From Streptomyces spongiicola (GTDB lineage Bacteria > Actinomycetota > Actinomycetes > Streptomycetales > Streptomycetaceae), in contig NZ_CP029254.1 of NCBI RefSeq assembly GCF_003122365.1, positions 2,552,501-2,616,500 of the forward strand: a stretch of DNA of 64,000 nt. Direction: 5' to 3'. The translations under genes were made by a program, and so were the position numbers. This document shows positions 8,166-17,140 of this stretch, piece after piece. The notes beneath the pieces were generated by a model, which ran no database searches, was not told the DNA's origin, and saw only the letters and a list, made by a program, of their open reading frames with translations. The stretch's first letter is position 1. Each line of letters opens with the position of its first letter.

Positions 8166-9349
8166 ACGAGGTCGCGGTGCTCGGCGCGGGCATGCACCCG
8201 TGGGGCAAGTGGGGCCGGAGTTTCATCGGGTACGGGACGGCGGCCGCCGGTGCCGCGCTCGCGGACGCCGGGATCGACTGGCCGGACGTCCGGTCGGTGG
8301 TCGGTGCCGGCACCCTCCGCTGCGGCTATCCCGGCCATGTCGCGGGGGCGGCCTTCGCCCAGGCACTGGGCTGGCAGGGCGCACGCGTCACCAGCGTGTA
8401 CGCGGCCTGCGCCTCGGGAGCGCAGGCCATCGACACCGCACGGGCCCAGATCCTGGCGGGCATCGCCGAGGTGGTGCTGGTCGTCGGCGCCGACTCCGCG
8501 CCCAAGGGGTTCTTCGCACCCGCCGGCGGCGACCGGCCCGACGACCCGGACTGGCTGCGCTTCCGGCTGCTCGGCGCGACCAATCCGGCCTACTTCGCCC
8601 TGTACGCACGCCGCCGGATGGCCCTCCACGGTGACACCACGGACGACTTCGCCCGGGTCAAGGTCAAGAACGCGGCGGCCGGGGCGCTCAACCCGTATGC
8701 CCGCTACCGGACCGCCGTGAGCGCCGGGCAGGTCGCGGCGTCCCCCGTCGTCGCCGACCCGCTGCGGCTCCTGGACGTCTGCGCCACCTCCGACGGCGGC
8801 GCCGCGCTGGTGCTGTCGAGCATGGAGTACGCCCGCCGGCACGGCGCGGGCGATCCGGTCCGCATCCGCGCGGTCTCCACCGTCACCCCCGTCTACCCCG
8901 CAAGCGGGCCCGGGCTCCCGGACATCGCCACCGACTCCGCGGTCGCCGTCGATCCGCCGGCCCCGGGCTTCCGCGAGTCGATCGCCCGCGCCGCGTACGA
9001 GGAGGCCGCTCTCGGGCCCGAGGACCTGTCGCTCGCGGAGGTGTACGACCTGTCCACCGCGATGGAGTTGCAGTGGTACGAGGACCTGGGGCTGTGCCGG
9101 CCGGGTGAGGGCGCCGGGCTGCTGCGCGCGGGGGCGACGGCTCTGGGCGGCCGGATCCCGGTCAACACGAGCGGGGGGCTGGCGTCGTTCGGGGAGGCCG
9201 TACCCGCCCAGGCCATCGCCCAGGTGTGCGAACTGACCTGGCAGCTCCGGGGAACGGCGGGCGCCCGCCAGGTGCCGGGGGCGCGCGCCGGAATGACCGC
9301 GAACCAGGGGCTGTTCGGCCATGGCTCGGCGGTCGTCGCGGTCAGGTGA
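8162..9349 (+). CDS. thiolase-family acyl-CoA protein (SCP-x / lipid-transfer type)
   Basis: A 395-residue thiolase-fold protein. The nucleophile region TSVYAACASGAQAID keeps the cysteine (about residue 83), and the C-terminal NQGLFGHGSAVVAV segment and VNTSGGLASFGEA motif are typical of the SCP-2/Ltp thiolase branch rather than of the biosynthetic acetoacetyl-CoA thiolases. It probably cleaves or condenses acyl-CoA thioesters of branched or sterol-like chains together with the DUF35 protein encoded just upstream. The TTG start at 8162 overlaps the upstream stop and has a GGAGGAG site. Substrate is unknown. The 185 bp after the stop contain a repeated ctgggctgtggtg motif. Confidence 0.86.
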   Translation: MNEVAVLGAGMHPWGKWGRSFIGYGTAAAGAALADAGIDWPDVRSVVGAGTLRCGYPGHVAGAAFAQALGWQGARVTSVYAACASGAQAIDTARAQILAGIAEVVLVVGADSAPKGFFAPAGGDRPDDPDWLRFRLLGATNPAYFALYARRRMALHGDTTDDFARVKVKNAAAGALNPYARYRTAVSAGQVAASPVVADPLRLLDVCATSDGGAALVLSSMEYARRHGAGDPVRIRAVSTVTPVYPASGPGLPDIATDSAVAVDPPAPGFRESIARAAYEEAALGPEDLSLAEVYDLSTAMELQWYEDLGLCRPGEGAGLLRAGATALGGRIPVNTSGGLASFGEAVPAQAIAQVCELTWQLRGTAGARQVPGARAGMTANQGLFGHGSAVVAVR

Positions 9350-9534
9350 GCGGTCCCGGTCCGTCGCGCGCCCGCCCCGGCCCGGCCATGGCTGGGCTGT
9401 GGTGTGCTGGGCTGGGCTGTGGTGGTGTGCTGGGCCGGTGCCCCGGTGGGGAGCGGTCTCCGCCCGTTGCCCCGAGTTCCGGGTAGGGGCCGTGCCGCGC
9501 CGTGCCCGAGGGGCGGTCACCGGTCGGGCGCGGC

Positions 9535-10140
9535 TCAGGGCGCCGCGGGCTCACGCTCCCCGGCGGACCGCGCCAGGGCGTGCTCCACGACCGCCACCAG
9601 CACCGACTTGACGGACTCCCGCTCACGGGCGTCGCACATGAGGAGCGGCACCTCGGGGTCGAGGTCGAGGGCCGCCCGCACGGTCTCCTCGGGGTAATCG
9701 TCGGCGCCCTCGAAGCGGTTGACCCCCACGGTGAACGGGATACCGCGCCGCTCGAAGTAGTCGATCGGCGCGAAGGAGTCCTCCAGGCGGCGGGTGTCGG
9801 CGAGCACCACCGCGCCGAGGGCGCCCTGCGCCAGCTCGTCCCAGAGGAACCAGAACCGGTCCTGGCCGGGAGTGCCGAAGAGGTAGAGGACGAGGTCCTC
9901 GCGCAGCGTGATCCGGCCGAAGTCCATCGCGACGGTCGTCGTGCTCTTGGACTCCACCCCTTCGAGGTCGTCCACGGGCCGGCCGGCCTCGCTGAGGGCC
10001 TCCTCGGTACGCAGCGGCCTGATCTCGCTGACCGCGCCCACGAGGGTGGTCTTGCCGGCCCCGAAGCCGCCGGCCACGAGGATCTTCAGTGTCACCGGCT
10101 CCACCGGCGCATCCCGTCGGCTAGAGCGCCCGAAGACCAT
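9535..10140 (-). CDS. cvnD: conservon GTPase-like protein CvnD
   Basis: A 201-residue Ras/MglA-like small GTPase of the actinobacterial conservon. The P-loop GGFGAGKTTL is at residues 24-33, the conserved TTVAMDFGRI stretch and the LYLFGTPGQDRFWFLWDEL region (G3 equivalent) follow, and GVNRFEGAD supplies the NxxD-like base-recognition region. CvnD binds guanine nucleotides and works with the sensor CvnA and the CvnB/CvnC proteins at the membrane. It is the last gene of cvnABCD and its start overlaps cvnC by 20 bp. No cytochrome P450 gene (cvnE) follows. Confidence 0.93.
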   Translation of the reverse strand: MVFGRSSRRDAPVEPVTLKILVAGGFGAGKTTLVGAVSEIRPLRTEEALSEAGRPVDDLEGVESKSTTTVAMDFGRITLREDLVLYLFGTPGQDRFWFLWDELAQGALGAVVLADTRRLEDSFAPIDYFERRGIPFTVGVNRFEGADDYPEETVRAALDLDPEVPLLMCDARERESVKSVLVAVVEHALARSAGEREPAAP

Positions 10141-10525
10141 TGATCACCTCGCGGAGGATGCTGACGTCCGGCAGCTCGGCCGGCGGAACGGGACGGGTCA
10201 CACGCACCAGCGCGCCGTCGACGAGGTCGCCCACGAGAACCCGGATCACCCCGACGGGGAGGTCCAGGCCGGCGGCGAGCTCGGCGATCGACTCCGGGGT
10301 GGTGCGGCAGCGTTCGACGATCTCCACCTGCTCCGGGGAGAGCGTCTGGTCCCGGCCGGGGTCGTGGGCCGCCGGTTCGGGCACGACGAGCGCGATCAGG
10401 TCGAGCCGGTGCTCCGTGGTACCGGCGGTCCGGCCACGGGTCATCGCGTAGGGCCGGACGACCGGGCCGGCTTCGTCGTCGAACCACCGGGGGGCTTGCC
10501 GGACCTGCTGCCTGCCGTCAGTCAT
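10121..10525 (-). CDS. cvnC: conservon protein CvnC (DUF742)
   Basis: A 134-residue DUF742 protein. The N-terminal WFDDEAGPVVRPYAMTRGRT stretch is the family hallmark, followed by a predicted winged-helix-like domain (IVERCRTTPESIAELAAGL and GVIRVLVGDLVDGALV). DUF742 proteins are always found between the roadblock protein and the GTPase in conservons and are thought to be adaptors. The ATG at 10525 opens the conserved region; a GTG at 10540 would overlap the cvnB stop by 4 bp and is an equally reasonable start because the AGGAGG lies directly against it. The 3' end overlaps cvnD. Confidence 0.9.
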   Translation of the reverse strand: MTDGRQQVRQAPRWFDDEAGPVVRPYAMTRGRTAGTTEHRLDLIALVVPEPAAHDPGRDQTLSPEQVEIVERCRTTPESIAELAAGLDLPVGVIRVLVGDLVDGALVRVTRPVPPAELPDVSILREVINGLRAL

Positions 10526-10536
10526 GGCCCGCCCAC

Positions 10537-10971
10537 TCACCCTCCTGCGGTCAGTCCGGCCCGGGGTGCCGTCGCGAGGTGGGCGCCGACGCGCTTGACC
10601 ATCAGGGTCATCTCGTAGGCGACCAGCCCGACGTCGGAGTCGGCGTCGGACAGCACGGCCAGGCAGCTGCCGTCGCCCGCGGCGGTGACGAAGAGGAAGG
10701 CGTCCTCGAGCTCGACGACGGTCTGGCGCACCCGGCCCGCGTCGAAGTGGCGGCCCACGCCCTTGGCAAGGCTGTGGAACCCGGACGCCACGGCGGCGAG
10801 ATGCTCCCCGTCCTCACGGGTGAGGTCCTTGGAAGCGCCGGTGGCCAGGCCGTCACCGGAGAGGACGAGGGCCTTGCGGATGGCACCGACCCGTCCGACC
10901 AGTTCGTCGAGGAGCCAGTTCAGCTCCCCGTCCTTGGCCGTGTCGGTTGCTGCGGCGTTCGGTGCGGTCAT
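10537..10971 (-). CDS. cvnB: conservon roadblock/LC7 protein CvnB
   Basis: A 144-residue roadblock/LC7-domain protein. The fold-typical segments are visible: an N-terminal helix (LNWLLDELVGRVGAIRKALVLSGDGL), the central VELEDAFLFVTAAGDGSCLAVL strands and the C-terminal VGLVAYEMTLMVKRVGAHL helix. In MglA/MglB-type systems such proteins control the cognate GTPase, here CvnD. Its ATG overlaps the cvnA stop by 4 bp (ATGA), so it is translationally coupled to the sensor. Confidence 0.92.
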   Translation of the reverse strand: MTAPNAAATDTAKDGELNWLLDELVGRVGAIRKALVLSGDGLATGASKDLTREDGEHLAAVASGFHSLAKGVGRHFDAGRVRQTVVELEDAFLFVTAAGDGSCLAVLSDADSDVGLVAYEMTLMVKRVGAHLATAPRAGLTAGG

Positions 10972-13934
10972 CGACCGTCCCCCTCCGGTGTCGTTCCTGG
11001 TGCTGTCTCGCCGGGGCGGCTGCCCTCCCCGGCGTTCTGGCGACGCCCGCGCTGCCAGCCGTGCTGCAGCGAGGCCATGCGGTCGCGGACCTGCTCCGCG
11101 TCACGTTCGAAGTCCCGGACGTCCTCCACCGCGGGTGCCCCGGCGGCGGGGGCCCCGGCTGCCTCGCGCAACTGGGGTGCGAGGCTGGCCTGGCGGACCC
11201 GGCGGGGCAGTCCTCCGACCGTCGGTCCGGAGGGGACGCGGGCCGGTCGGGCGGCTCCCGGGGCACGGCCGGCATCCGCCTCGTCCGGCTGCCGGGACGT
11301 GCCTCCGGGCCGCCCGGGGCGCCCGGTGCGGCGGGCCGGTTCGCCTCGCAGCGGGAGCCGGACCGCACCGGGGGGCAGGGGCCCCTCCGGGCAGTCCGGG
11401 CCGGCGCCGGGGGGTTCCGGCTCCTCCCCGGGGGATCCGGGCAGGGGGTGCGGGCGGCCCCGTCCGTCGACCCGGCGGCCGTTGTCCGCGACCAGCGTCG
11501 GCGGCTTGCGGCGCGGCAGGGAGGGCGGACGCCCGGACACCGGCCGTCCGCTCTTCCCGGGGCGTTCCGGCACCTGGTCGGAGGCCTGCTGGTGCTGCAC
11601 CTCCGGCGCGCGCGGGAAGTCCCGGGTCCGGAACGGCCCGCGGCGCCCGCCCTCGGTCTCCTCGACGCTCCCGATACCCCCGACGCCCCCGATACGCCCG
11701 ATGCTCCCGAGCCCCCTGACGTTCTCGGTGCTCTCGAACTCGGTGTTCTCGAAGTTCACGGTGTTCTCGAGGTTCGAGATGCCGGCCGTGGCGGCGCCGA
11801 TCGGTCCGGCCGTGCCGGTGCGCCGGGCCCGGCCGCCGAGAGCCGGCCGGTCATCGAACCCCAGACTGCCTACGGGAGCCTCCAGTTCGACGGGGCCGTC
11901 GAGCACCGCGGGACCCGTGAGGGCGGCCGGTATCTGCGAGAGGGCCTCGAGGCGGCCGGGCTCGAAGCGGCGGCGGGAGCCGTCCGGGACTCCCGGGGAG
12001 CGCTTGCGGTCGAGGCGGAAACCGGTGCCCTCGGAGTCGGGGGCGTCGGTGAGCAGGGCCGCCGGGACGAAGACGACTGCGGTGGTGCCTCCGTACGGGG
12101 ACTGCTGCAGGGAGACGCGCACGTTCTGCCGCCGTGCGAGCCGGCTGACGACGAACAGGCCGAGCCTGTCGGTGTCGGAGAGTTCGAACTCGGGAGTCTC
12201 GGCCAGCCGCAGGTTGGCGTCGAGCAGCGCCTCGGGGGCCATCCCGAGGCCCCGGTCGTGGATCTCCAGGGTGAAGCCGTTGGCGACCCTCTCGCCGTGC
12301 ACCTGCACACCGGTGTGCGGAGGCGAGAACACGGTCGCGTTCTCCAGCAGTTCGGCGATGAGATGGGTGAGGTCGGAGACCGCGGGGCCGGCCACGCCGA
12401 CGCGGGCCAGCCGCCGGACCTCGATCCGCTCGTAGTCCTCGACCTCGGCGACGGCGGCCCGTACGACGTCCATGAGCTGGATCGGCTTGCGCCACTGCCG
12501 GGAGGGGGCGGAGCCCGAGAGGATCACCAGTCCCTCCGCGTGCCTGCGCATCCGGGTGGTGAGGTGGTCGAGCCGGAACAGGTCCGCCAGTTCCTCCGCG
12601 TCCTCGGTGCGGCGCTCCATCGTGTCGAGGAGGGTGAGCTGGCGGTGGAGCAGGACCTGGTTGCGGCGGGCGAGGTTCACGAAGACCTCGGAGACCCCGC
12701 GGCGCACGTCGGCCTGTTTGACGGCGGCCTCGACGGCGGCCCGCTGGAGGGTGTTGAGCGCCTGGCCGACCTGGCCGATCTCGTCCCTGCCGTAGTCGAG
12801 GTGCGGAGCCTCGGTCTCCACGTCGACGTTCTCCCCCGCGGCGAGCCGGCGCATCACGCCGGGGAGGCGGACGCCGGAGACCTCGTGGGCCTCCTTGCGC
12901 AGCCGGGACAGCGCACGCACGAGGTCGCGGCCGATGCGCACGGAGACGACGACGGAGACGAGAAGGGCCAGGAAGCCGAGGACTCCGGCGATGCCCGCCT
13001 TGACGAGCACCCCGTACGCGGCGGGCTCAACGCGGTCCTGGTAGCGGTCGCTCGCCTCGGTGAAGTGGCCGGCCAGATCCTCCAGGACGGGACCGGTCAG
13101 CTGCTGCCACCGGTCGGCACCCACGGCGCGCGGCTCGTCCGTGGCGCCCTCGGCGAGGAGTCTCTCCTCGGTCTCGCGCAGTGGCTGGGTGTCGAGGCTG
13201 CTCCAGTACCGCTCGACGATCTCGCGCTCGGAAGCGGGCAGCACCTCGAGGTTGACCTCGTACAGGAGCTTGCGGTTGGCGACGAGATCGGTCACGGCGC
13301 GGATCTCCTGCGCGGTGACCTTGCCCGCGACCAGCGACGAGGTCACGAGGGCGTCCTCGCGGGAGAGGAGTTCGCGGGCGCGCACCACTCCGACCAGGGC
13401 CCGGCCCTGCCTCTCCAGCTCCGCGCTGTCCAGGCCGCTCAGGGAGGCGAGGAAGCCGTAGCAGGGGTCGACCAGGCGGTTGTAGAACTCCAGTGCCTGG
13501 CCGCGGCTGACGGCGTTCTGCTCGACGTTCCGGCGCAGGGAGCCGAGGCCGTCGAGCGCCTCGAGGAGCCGGTCGAGGCGCCGGGACACATCAGGGCTGA
13601 GAGAGTCCCTCACCTCGGCGTCCTGTGCGCTGGTACGGATCCCGGCCACCGCCTGGTCGGTCCGGGTCCGCCGGTCGCGCAGGGCCACCAGGGAGTCGGC
13701 GGCGCGGGGGTCGGCGAGGTACACCAGGGTCTGCCGGCGCTCCTTCTGGATGACCCGCACGGTGTCCTCCAGGGGGCGGCCGACCCTCTCGAAGATGTAG
13801 CCGGCGTCCAGCAGTTGCTTCGCTTCGCGACCGGTCAGGGCGGTGGCGAAACCCCACAGCGCGGTCAGGGAGACGAGCGGCACGAGCAGCAGCGCTGCGA
13901 TCTTCCGGCGGATGGACTTCCCGCGAAAGCGCAT
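10968..13934 (-). CDS. cvnA: conservon sensor kinase-like protein CvnA (nitrate/nitrite-sensor domain, HAMP, ATPase)
   Basis: A 988-residue membrane sensor, first gene of the conservon. In order: a basic start and transmembrane helix (about residues 12-32), an extracytoplasmic helical domain of the NIT nitrate/nitrite-sensing type (35-300), a second membrane helix (about 308-330), a HAMP linker, a helical dimerisation region with HLTTRMRRHAEGLVILSG, and a histidine-kinase-type ATPase whose N box is LLENATVFSPPHTGV (near 535). The last 300 residues are Pro/Arg/Gly-rich, with an odd NLENTVNFENTEFESTENV stretch. The ATG at 13934 is preceded by GGGGGAGG; longer frames read through intergenic DNA. 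Confidence 0.92.
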   Translation of the reverse strand: MRFRGKSIRRKIAALLLVPLVSLTALWGFATALTGREAKQLLDAGYIFERVGRPLEDTVRVIQKERRQTLVYLADPRAADSLVALRDRRTRTDQAVAGIRTSAQDAEVRDSLSPDVSRRLDRLLEALDGLGSLRRNVEQNAVSRGQALEFYNRLVDPCYGFLASLSGLDSAELERQGRALVGVVRARELLSREDALVTSSLVAGKVTAQEIRAVTDLVANRKLLYEVNLEVLPASEREIVERYWSSLDTQPLRETEERLLAEGATDEPRAVGADRWQQLTGPVLEDLAGHFTEASDRYQDRVEPAAYGVLVKAGIAGVLGFLALLVSVVVSVRIGRDLVRALSRLRKEAHEVSGVRLPGVMRRLAAGENVDVETEAPHLDYGRDEIGQVGQALNTLQRAAVEAAVKQADVRRGVSEVFVNLARRNQVLLHRQLTLLDTMERRTEDAEELADLFRLDHLTTRMRRHAEGLVILSGSAPSRQWRKPIQLMDVVRAAVAEVEDYERIEVRRLARVGVAGPAVSDLTHLIAELLENATVFSPPHTGVQVHGERVANGFTLEIHDRGLGMAPEALLDANLRLAETPEFELSDTDRLGLFVVSRLARRQNVRVSLQQSPYGGTTAVVFVPAALLTDAPDSEGTGFRLDRKRSPGVPDGSRRRFEPGRLEALSQIPAALTGPAVLDGPVELEAPVGSLGFDDRPALGGRARRTGTAGPIGAATAGISNLENTVNFENTEFESTENVRGLGSIGRIGGVGGIGSVEETEGGRRGPFRTRDFPRAPEVQHQQASDQVPERPGKSGRPVSGRPPSLPRRKPPTLVADNGRRVDGRGRPHPLPGSPGEEPEPPGAGPDCPEGPLPPGAVRLPLRGEPARRTGRPGRPGGTSRQPDEADAGRAPGAARPARVPSGPTVGGLPRRVRQASLAPQLREAAGAPAAGAPAVEDVRDFERDAEQVRDRMASLQHGWQRGRRQNAGEGSRPGETAPGTTPEGDGR

Positions 13935-14412
13935 GGCCTCCCCCAGCTCGACCCGCGCGGACGGTGCGCGGGTGGTGATGTCCGCTTGGTGCGTGGTGCC
14001 GCTGTCTGTCGTGAGAGGTGCCGAGTTGCCCCAGGACCGGTCTCCCTGCGCCAGCAAACGGCGTGAGCCTACTACTGACGGAGTGGCAACTCGAAGACTC
14101 GTCCGGACGTTTTTCGGCCGGACGCCGGGCCGTTGATCAGCAGTTGTCCCGGTATTCGCGGACTTGACGCTCGGGACCGCGGCCGACGGCACCGGGGACG
14201 ACGCAATCGCCTTACGGACGTATGGCCGGAAATCCCTGCTCCCGGGGGAATCTTCCGTGACGTCCGTTCGTCCTTGTGTACGGGGGACGGGACTTGAACG
14301 GAGTTGAACGGGAGTTGCGGGGGAAACCGCCTGCGGACGCGCCGGCGTGCGCGTACCGGAAGCGGGTAGCCAACCCCGCAGGCCGGACATGAGCGGGGAC
14401 GGAGCACAGACC
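13935..14412. other. divergent intergenic region between cvnA and a small membrane protein gene
   Basis: The 478 bp between two divergent genes must hold both promoters. It is clearly less GC-rich than the coding DNA. A short direct repeat of ga(c/g)ttgaacg occurs at 14291-14310 with a degenerate third copy. I see no convincing hairpin, RNA gene or conserved small coding frame, and cannot place promoter hexamers with confidence. Confidence 0.4.
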
Positions 14413-14826
14413 ATGGCGACGGCGGACGAGACGGAAGTGCCGCGGGGGCTCTGGGTCGAGGAGCCGGTGGGACGGCGGCGGCTGCCCGACCCGGTGCGCA
14501 CGGCGGCCGTGCGTGCCGTGATCGTGGCAGCGGTGACCGTGACGCAGGCGTTGATGGCCTTCTTCCTCACGCTGACGGGGTCGTGGCTGGCGTTCCCCAT
14601 GGTCCTCAGCAGCGTGGCGAGCACGGTCGGCGCGACCTGGGCCGTACTGGACGTGTGGGTGACGCGCCAGGTGTGGAACCAGCGTCACGGCGTCGTCTCG
14701 GTCCCCAGCAGCACGGCGCGCCGGCTGCGGCGTGAGCGGCGGCAGGCGCGGCGGACAGCCCGCGCCGAGGCGCGCGAGACCGCACGGATACGGCGGAGAG
14801 CCGCCGGGAGGCTGTCGCAGGCCTGA
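14413..14826 (+). CDS. small membrane protein with basic C-terminus, function unknown
   Basis: A 137-residue protein. After a soluble N-terminus of about 30 residues come two hydrophobic segments (AVIVAAVTVTQALMAFFLTL and the adjoining FPMVLSSVASTVGATWAVL), then a strongly basic tail with repeated RRxAR motifs. This suggests an inner-membrane protein with a cytoplasmic Arg-rich tail. I prefer the ATG at 14413, which has a GGAG site 8 bp away; an in-frame ATG at 14389 is the alternative. It is transcribed away from the conservon and its function is not known to me. Confidence 0.72.
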   Translation: MATADETEVPRGLWVEEPVGRRRLPDPVRTAAVRAVIVAAVTVTQALMAFFLTLTGSWLAFPMVLSSVASTVGATWAVLDVWVTRQVWNQRHGVVSVPSSTARRLRRERRQARRTARAEARETARIRRRAAGRLSQA

Positions 14827-14854
14827 GCCGGCCGGGGGCCGGGGCCCGACCCGG

Positions 14855-17140
14855 TCACCCGGCCCCGGGCACGGCCCCGCTCTCACCGGGTGCGGGCGGC
14901 GGAGACGGCTCGTCCGCGCTTCGCCGGAACATCCTCGTCGCGCTGATCTCCCCGTGCACGGCCTCGCCGTCGGTGCGCTGCTGGGGCAGACCGGGCCGCA
15001 GATGCTCCTCGACGCTGATGTACTTCAGGCCCGCCCGCAGGTCCGCGTCATTGCGGAGCCTGATGACCAGCGGGAACTCGGCGAGGGCGGTGGTGTCGAA
15101 CAGGCCCGTGGTGTAGAGCAGCTGGACTCCCAGGGCGTCCGACACGGCGCGCTGCAACTCCAGCAGATAGGTGGCGTTGGCCCGGCCGATGGGGTTGTCC
15201 AGGAACAGCGTCCCGGCATGCCGGTGCTTGTCCCGGCCCCGGTCGTTGCTGCGCAGTGCGGCCATGGTGCAGTAGAGCGCGATGGCCGCGGTGAGCAGCT
15301 GGCCCCCGGAGAAGACGTCGCCCATCTGGCCGACCGGTACCCGCTCGGCGCGCAGTACCGCGTCCGGCTTGAGGATCTCCACGGCCACGCCCTTCGGTTC
15401 GAGGGCCGCCCGGACGGCTCGCAGCAGCAGGGACATGCCGTCCCGGCTCAGGTCGGAGTTCTTCCGCACCGCGGCGCGGGTGGCCTCGTCGACGACCTCC
15501 CCGAGACGCCCGGTGAGCGTCGCCTGGTCGGGCTCCTCGAAGCGGATCCGCAGGAACTCCTGCCCCGACCACTCCCCCAGCCCCTCGGGCAGCCGGGAGA
15601 GCCGCTGCGCGGAGCGGAGCGTGGTGAGGGCGGACTCGACCAGTCCGCGCAGGCGGTCCACGATGGAGTCGCGGTTGCGCTCCAGCTGGGCCAGTTCGTC
15701 GGTCAGGACCCGCAGCCGCGGTGCGAACGCGTCGGCCCAGCGCGCCGCGTGCTCCGGCAGTGCGGACGCCGGCAGCTCGCGGATCTGGAGCCGGGCCGGG
15801 GTGCGGACCGCCTCGTAGCGGGTGGAGTTGGCGTGCCGCACCAGCACGTCGCTCGCCTCGCGCACGGCCGACTCGGCGGCGGACAGCTCGGCCGCGCAGC
15901 CGCGCAGTGAGCGGCGGGCCTCGGCGGCCGAGTGCCTGGCCTCGTCGAGGCCCCCCGGGTACGGCCCGGGCTCCTCCCGGTCCTCCTCGGAGTGGTCCCT
16001 GAGCAGGTCGCGCAGGAGGGCCGCCGTCTCGTCGAAGCCGCTCGCCGCGTCCTCGGCGGTCCGGTGGGCGCGCAGCAGCTCGGCGTGTCTCGCACGGGCG
16101 GTGTCCAGCGCCCCGGTACGGGCGGCCAGTTCGCCGGTGGCGGTCCGCAGCAGGACCTGGGCGTGCCGGGCGTCCGAGGGTTCGAGTTCCCCGGGGAGTC
16201 CGGTGTGCGCGTCGCCGTCGGCGGGTGCGAGGCGCTCGGCCTCGCCGCGCAGCCGGCCCAGCTTCTCGCTGGCCTCCGAGGCCCGGGTCTCCAGCATCTG
16301 CACCCGCGCCTCGGCGCGGGCCGCGGCGGCCTGGCGGGAGGGGCCGTCCGCGCCGTCGGTACCCTCCAGCAACTGGGCGGCGCGGGTGCGGACCTTGTTG
16401 GTGAGCCGGTCGAGTTCGGCGAGTGCGGCGCTCTCGTCGCTCTCGGCGCGGGCCTGTTCGGCGCGGAGGTCGGCGCCGACGCCGACCTTCTCGTACAGCT
16501 GTGAGGCGGCGCGGTAGGCCTCCCGCAGGGCCGGCAGCGAGGGCCGCGGGGCGCCGGCGGTCTCGTCGGGCCCGGTCAGCGGTTCCGGCGCGCCGGCGAT
16601 CTCGGCCCGCTCCGCACGGAGGGCGCGTGCGGTGCGCCGGGCGTCGTCCGCGGCGCGCTGGGCGGCGCGGCGGTCCTGGTCCGCGGCTCTCGCCCGTTCC
16701 AGGCAGGACGCGGCGCGGGCGTCGGACTCGGTCGCCTCGCCGGCCAGTTCACGCAGTCGCGCCTGCCAGCCGGCGCGCTCGCGGAGCCGGAAGGCCAGCC
16801 CGGCGAGCGCGTCGGCGGCGCGGCGGGCCCCCTCCATCCAGACGACCGAGAGCAGGATCGGCAGGCCGCGGCGGCGGCGCAGTACCTCGTGCAGGAGCGA
16901 GGACTCCAGCCGCTGGTAGCAGTCGGGGGTGCCGTGGAAGCCGCAGCGCTCGCCGAGCAGTGACGACAGCGCTGCCACCCAGTTGTACGGGCCGGTGATC
17001 CCGTAGGGCAGCAGTCCCGCGAGCCGGTCCAACTCGATCCCGGCGGCGTCGAGTTCCGCCTCGTCCAGCCGCGGCTTGCCCTCGACGTCGGTGCCCGGAT
17101 CGATCATGAAGTTCTCGGCCGGCAGGGAGAGCCACTGCAC
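14855..17140 (-). CDS. SMC/MukB-like ATPase, C-terminal half (separated from its N-terminal half by a frameshift)
   Basis: This 761-codon frame holds the second half of a large SMC-type ATPase. After a globular start (PYGITGPYNWVAALSSLLGE) come about 400 residues of Ala/Glu/Arg-rich coiled coil, then an ABC-type head with signature FSGGQLLTAAIAL and Walker B GTLFLDNPIGRANATYLLEL. It has no P-loop; that lies in the adjacent upstream frame ending at 17104. The two frames overlap by 37 bp, and the expected junction has an apparent missing base near 17145-17155. Read as one gene the protein is about 1,700 residues, the size of MukB or a JetC-type protein. The GTG at 17140 is probably an internal valine codon rather than a true start. 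Confidence 0.72.
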   Translation of the reverse strand: MQWLSLPAENFMIDPGTDVEGKPRLDEAELDAAGIELDRLAGLLPYGITGPYNWVAALSSLLGERCGFHGTPDCYQRLESSLLHEVLRRRRGLPILLSVVWMEGARRAADALAGLAFRLRERAGWQARLRELAGEATESDARAASCLERARAADQDRRAAQRAADDARRTARALRAERAEIAGAPEPLTGPDETAGAPRPSLPALREAYRAASQLYEKVGVGADLRAEQARAESDESAALAELDRLTNKVRTRAAQLLEGTDGADGPSRQAAAARAEARVQMLETRASEASEKLGRLRGEAERLAPADGDAHTGLPGELEPSDARHAQVLLRTATGELAARTGALDTARARHAELLRAHRTAEDAASGFDETAALLRDLLRDHSEEDREEPGPYPGGLDEARHSAAEARRSLRGCAAELSAAESAVREASDVLVRHANSTRYEAVRTPARLQIRELPASALPEHAARWADAFAPRLRVLTDELAQLERNRDSIVDRLRGLVESALTTLRSAQRLSRLPEGLGEWSGQEFLRIRFEEPDQATLTGRLGEVVDEATRAAVRKNSDLSRDGMSLLLRAVRAALEPKGVAVEILKPDAVLRAERVPVGQMGDVFSGGQLLTAAIALYCTMAALRSNDRGRDKHRHAGTLFLDNPIGRANATYLLELQRAVSDALGVQLLYTTGLFDTTALAEFPLVIRLRNDADLRAGLKYISVEEHLRPGLPQQRTDGEAVHGEISATRMFRRSADEPSPPPAPGESGAVPGAG

